Source: an uncultured Ruminococcus sp.
GTDB taxonomy: Bacteria; Bacillota; Clostridia; Oscillospirales; CAG-272
Direction: 5' to 3'
Assembly (NCBI GenBank): GCA_902782785.1
Contig: CACZOH010000175.1
Location: 1-25,315, forward strand
Length of the DNA: 25,315 bases
Shown here: positions 24,008-25,315 of the stretch, piece after piece
Layout of the letters: the number at the start of each line of letters is the position of its first letter
How positions within the stretch are numbered: position 1 is the first letter of the stretch
Program-made: the position numbers and the translations under genes
The notes under the pieces: generated by a model
The model's input: the letters and a program-made list of their open reading frames with translations, nothing else
Databases searched by the model: none
What the model was told of the DNA's origin: nothing

Positions 24008-25096
24008 ATGGATCTTACGGAAATATATAAGATATTCGGTCTGACAGGCGAATATACAGGATATAACGTGCTCAAAAACGGCAACATCAACAAAACGTAT
24101 AAAGCGGATTTCAAAGAAAACGGAAAAAACAAAAGTTATATAATACAGAATATAAACACGTACGTTTTCAAAAAGCCCGAATACATTATGGAGAATATCG
24201 ACGGTGTAACAAAGCATATATACGGTAAACTGCCCGATGATAAAAAAGAGCGCGGCGTGCTCCATTACCTTAACGCCGTTGACGGAAAGAATTATTACGT
24301 AGACAAGAACGGCGGATTCTGGCGCGGTTACGGCTTTGTCGATAATTCCGTAACGTACGATTCGTTTGACGATCCCGCGTTGTTTGAGGCGGCCGGCGAG
24401 GCTTTCGGCGAATTTCAGCTTCTTCTCTCGGATTACGACGCGTCAACTCTGCACGAGATAATCCCCGGTTTCCACAACACCAAAAGCAGATATAAAAAGC
24501 TGTTTGAAACGATAGAAAAGGACCCCGCGGGTAGAGTCGGCTCGGTCATGCCCGAAATAGAGTTTTTAAAGGAAAACAGGAGCTTAGGCGAAGCGCTCGT
24601 CGATATGCTTGAGGACGGAGAACTCCCGCTCCGCGTAACGCATAACGACACAAAGGGAAACAATATCCTGTTTGATAAAGACACGAACGAAACGCTCGCG
24701 GTTATAGACCTCGATACGGTCATGCCCGGTCTCGTCGCCTACGATTTCGGCGATGCGATACGCTTCGGCGCAAACTTCTCGGACGAGGACGAGCCGGATA
24801 TAAGCAAAACCGGACTCGATCTGAAAAAATACGAAGCGTTTACCAAAGGCTTTGTCGGCAAGATCAAAGACAGCGCGACGAAAAAGGAGCTTGAAACCCT
24901 GTCGCTCGGCGCGATAGTCATGACGATCGAGCTTGCCGTGAGGTTTCTTCACGATTACATAGACGGCGACAAATACTTCAAGCTCAATTATCCCGAGCAT
25001 AACATAGTCCGCACGAGATGTCAGATAGCGCTGGCGAAGGATATGATAAAAAAGCGCGGGGAAATGGACAGAATAGTAAAGAAGTACGCAAACTGA
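24008..25096 (+). CDS. NahK-like phosphotransferase (N-acetylhexosamine kinase family)
   Basis: This 362-residue protein belongs to the aminoglycoside phosphotransferase fold and resembles N-acetylhexosamine 1-kinase (NahK/LnpB). The front shows a nucleotide-binding loop (LKNGNINKTYKADF) and YIIQNINTYVFKKPEYIMENI, which match NahK (FVLQRIN...FKDPE). The catalytic Brenner motif is VTHNDTKGNNILFD (Asp214), and the Mg-binding region is VIDLDTVMPGLVAYDFGDAIR (Asp234/236). The known NahK reaction makes GlcNAc- or GalNAc-1-phosphate; here the substrate could be another sugar. GAGG lies 6 nt upstream of the ATG. It is the last gene of the operon, before the terminator at 25108. Confidence 0.9.
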   Translation: MDLTEIYKIFGLTGEYTGYNVLKNGNINKTYKADFKENGKNKSYIIQNINTYVFKKPEYIMENIDGVTKHIYGKLPDDKKERGVLHYLNAVDGKNYYVDKNGGFWRGYGFVDNSVTYDSFDDPALFEAAGEAFGEFQLLLSDYDASTLHEIIPGFHNTKSRYKKLFETIEKDPAGRVGSVMPEIEFLKENRSLGEALVDMLEDGELPLRVTHNDTKGNNILFDKDTNETLAVIDLDTVMPGLVAYDFGDAIRFGANFSDEDEPDISKTGLDLKKYEAFTKGFVGKIKDSATKKELETLSLGAIVMTIELAVRFLHDYIDGDKYFKLNYPEHNIVRTRCQIALAKDMIKKRGEMDRIVKKYAN

Positions 25097-25107
25097 ATAT
25101 CCGAAAT

Positions 25108-25157
25108 AAACAAGGTGCCGGTTTTTCCGACACCTTGTTTGCTGTTTTATTTTTCAG
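25108..25157 (+). terminator. Strong hairpin terminator, probably bidirectional
   Basis: AAACAAGGTGCCGG and CCGACACCTTGTTT pair over 14 positions with a single C-A mismatch around a five-T loop (stem 25108-25140). On the forward side GCTGTTTTATTTTT follows; on the reverse side a TTTATTT stretch follows. It ends the long rhaB-to-nahK run and may also stop the converging reverse-strand gene, whose stop codon is at 25147. Confidence 0.8.
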
Positions 25158-25315
25158 TCAGATCCGGGCATTCCTCGCCCGCTCTGTAGGCTCTTATGTA
25201 TTCGCACATCCATCTGTAATACTGATCTCCGTGGCCGCCCTCCATGGGCTCTATATCGCGGCTGTGTTCTATATCGAAGTTATCCGTGAACACGTAGCCG
25301 ACGTCCGTTTTTAAC
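25147..25315 (-). CDS. C-terminal end of an unidentified protein (partial)
   Basis: On the reverse strand an open frame enters from the right edge and ends at the TAA at 25147-25149, giving the last 55 or so residues. Readable parts are KTDVGYVFTDNFDIEHSRD, IEPMEGGHGDQYYRWMCEY and IRAYRAGEECPDLTEK. It ends 7 nt before the shared terminator hairpin, as a real gene would. The pattern Gly-Gly-His-Gly-Asp followed by an aromatic helix and a short tail is faintly like the end of Gfo/Idh/MocA oxidoreductases, but too little is present to name the family. Confidence 0.7.
   Translation of the reverse strand, partial: LKTDVGYVFTDNFDIEHSRDIEPMEGGHGDQYYRWMCEYIRAYRAGEECPDLTEK

Noticed and set aside
23227..24132. 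Reverse-strand open frame of about 301 codons opposite the PHP gene
   Set aside because: It covers a clear PHP-domain gene with all metal ligands on the other strand; the antisense translation has no domain pattern.

Overview
The window looks like chromosomal core and near-core DNA from an endospore-lineage Bacillota, most likely an uncultured Clostridia (Oscillospirales/Christensenellales-like). This is inferred from sporulation genes (ylbJ-, yqfC- and yqfD-like), the yqfCD-phoH-ybeY-era-recO-mutS2 gene order, a clostridial-type long PRPP synthetase, a DUF3343/class V aminotransferase pair, tight ATGA/TGATG gene overlaps, moderate GC and very frequent AUA isoleucine codons. I see no rRNA, tRNA, CRISPR array, insertion sequence, phage or plasmid gene. 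Coding density is very high; the longest gaps are about 106 bp (9976-10081) and 119 bp (15645-15763), and both carry promoters.

Layout. (1) 1-5943, forward: end of uvrB, then rsmI, nagA, a small polytopic membrane protein, metG and tatD, mostly overlapping or nearly so. (2) 5930-8505, reverse: a ylbJ-like sporulation membrane gene; then, from its own promoter, a 64-residue Cys-rich protein; then a DUF3343 carrier-like protein overlapping a cysteine-desulfurase-like enzyme, which converges with and overlaps tatD. (3) 8586-15644, forward: yqfC-yqfD, divergent from ylbJ with overlapping sigma-E-like promoters, followed by a near-consensus sigma-A promoter driving phoH-ybeY-era-recO-mutS2 (rRNA maturation, ribosome assembly, DNA repair). 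(4) 15764-25096, forward: a very acidic unknown protein behind an extended -10 promoter, rhamnulokinase, two tandem CapA-like lipoproteins, a GlmS/NagB-II-like SIS protein, PRPP synthetase, a 96-residue unknown, a stand-alone PqqD-like protein, a CpsB/YwqE-like PHP phosphatase and a NahK-like sugar kinase, closed by a strong hairpin terminator at 25108-25157. (5) 25147-25315, reverse: the C-terminal end of an unidentified protein.

Themes. Sugar and amino-sugar handling recurs (nagA, SIS deaminase/isomerase, NahK, RhaB), next to proteins tied elsewhere to capsule or polyglutamate biology (CapA, PHP phosphatase). I did not find a clearly new defence or mobile system. The least explained parts are the rhaB-capA-capA...pqqD-PHP-nahK run and the Cys-rich/DUF3343/desulfurase set. 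All family assignments were made by reading motifs, without database searches.
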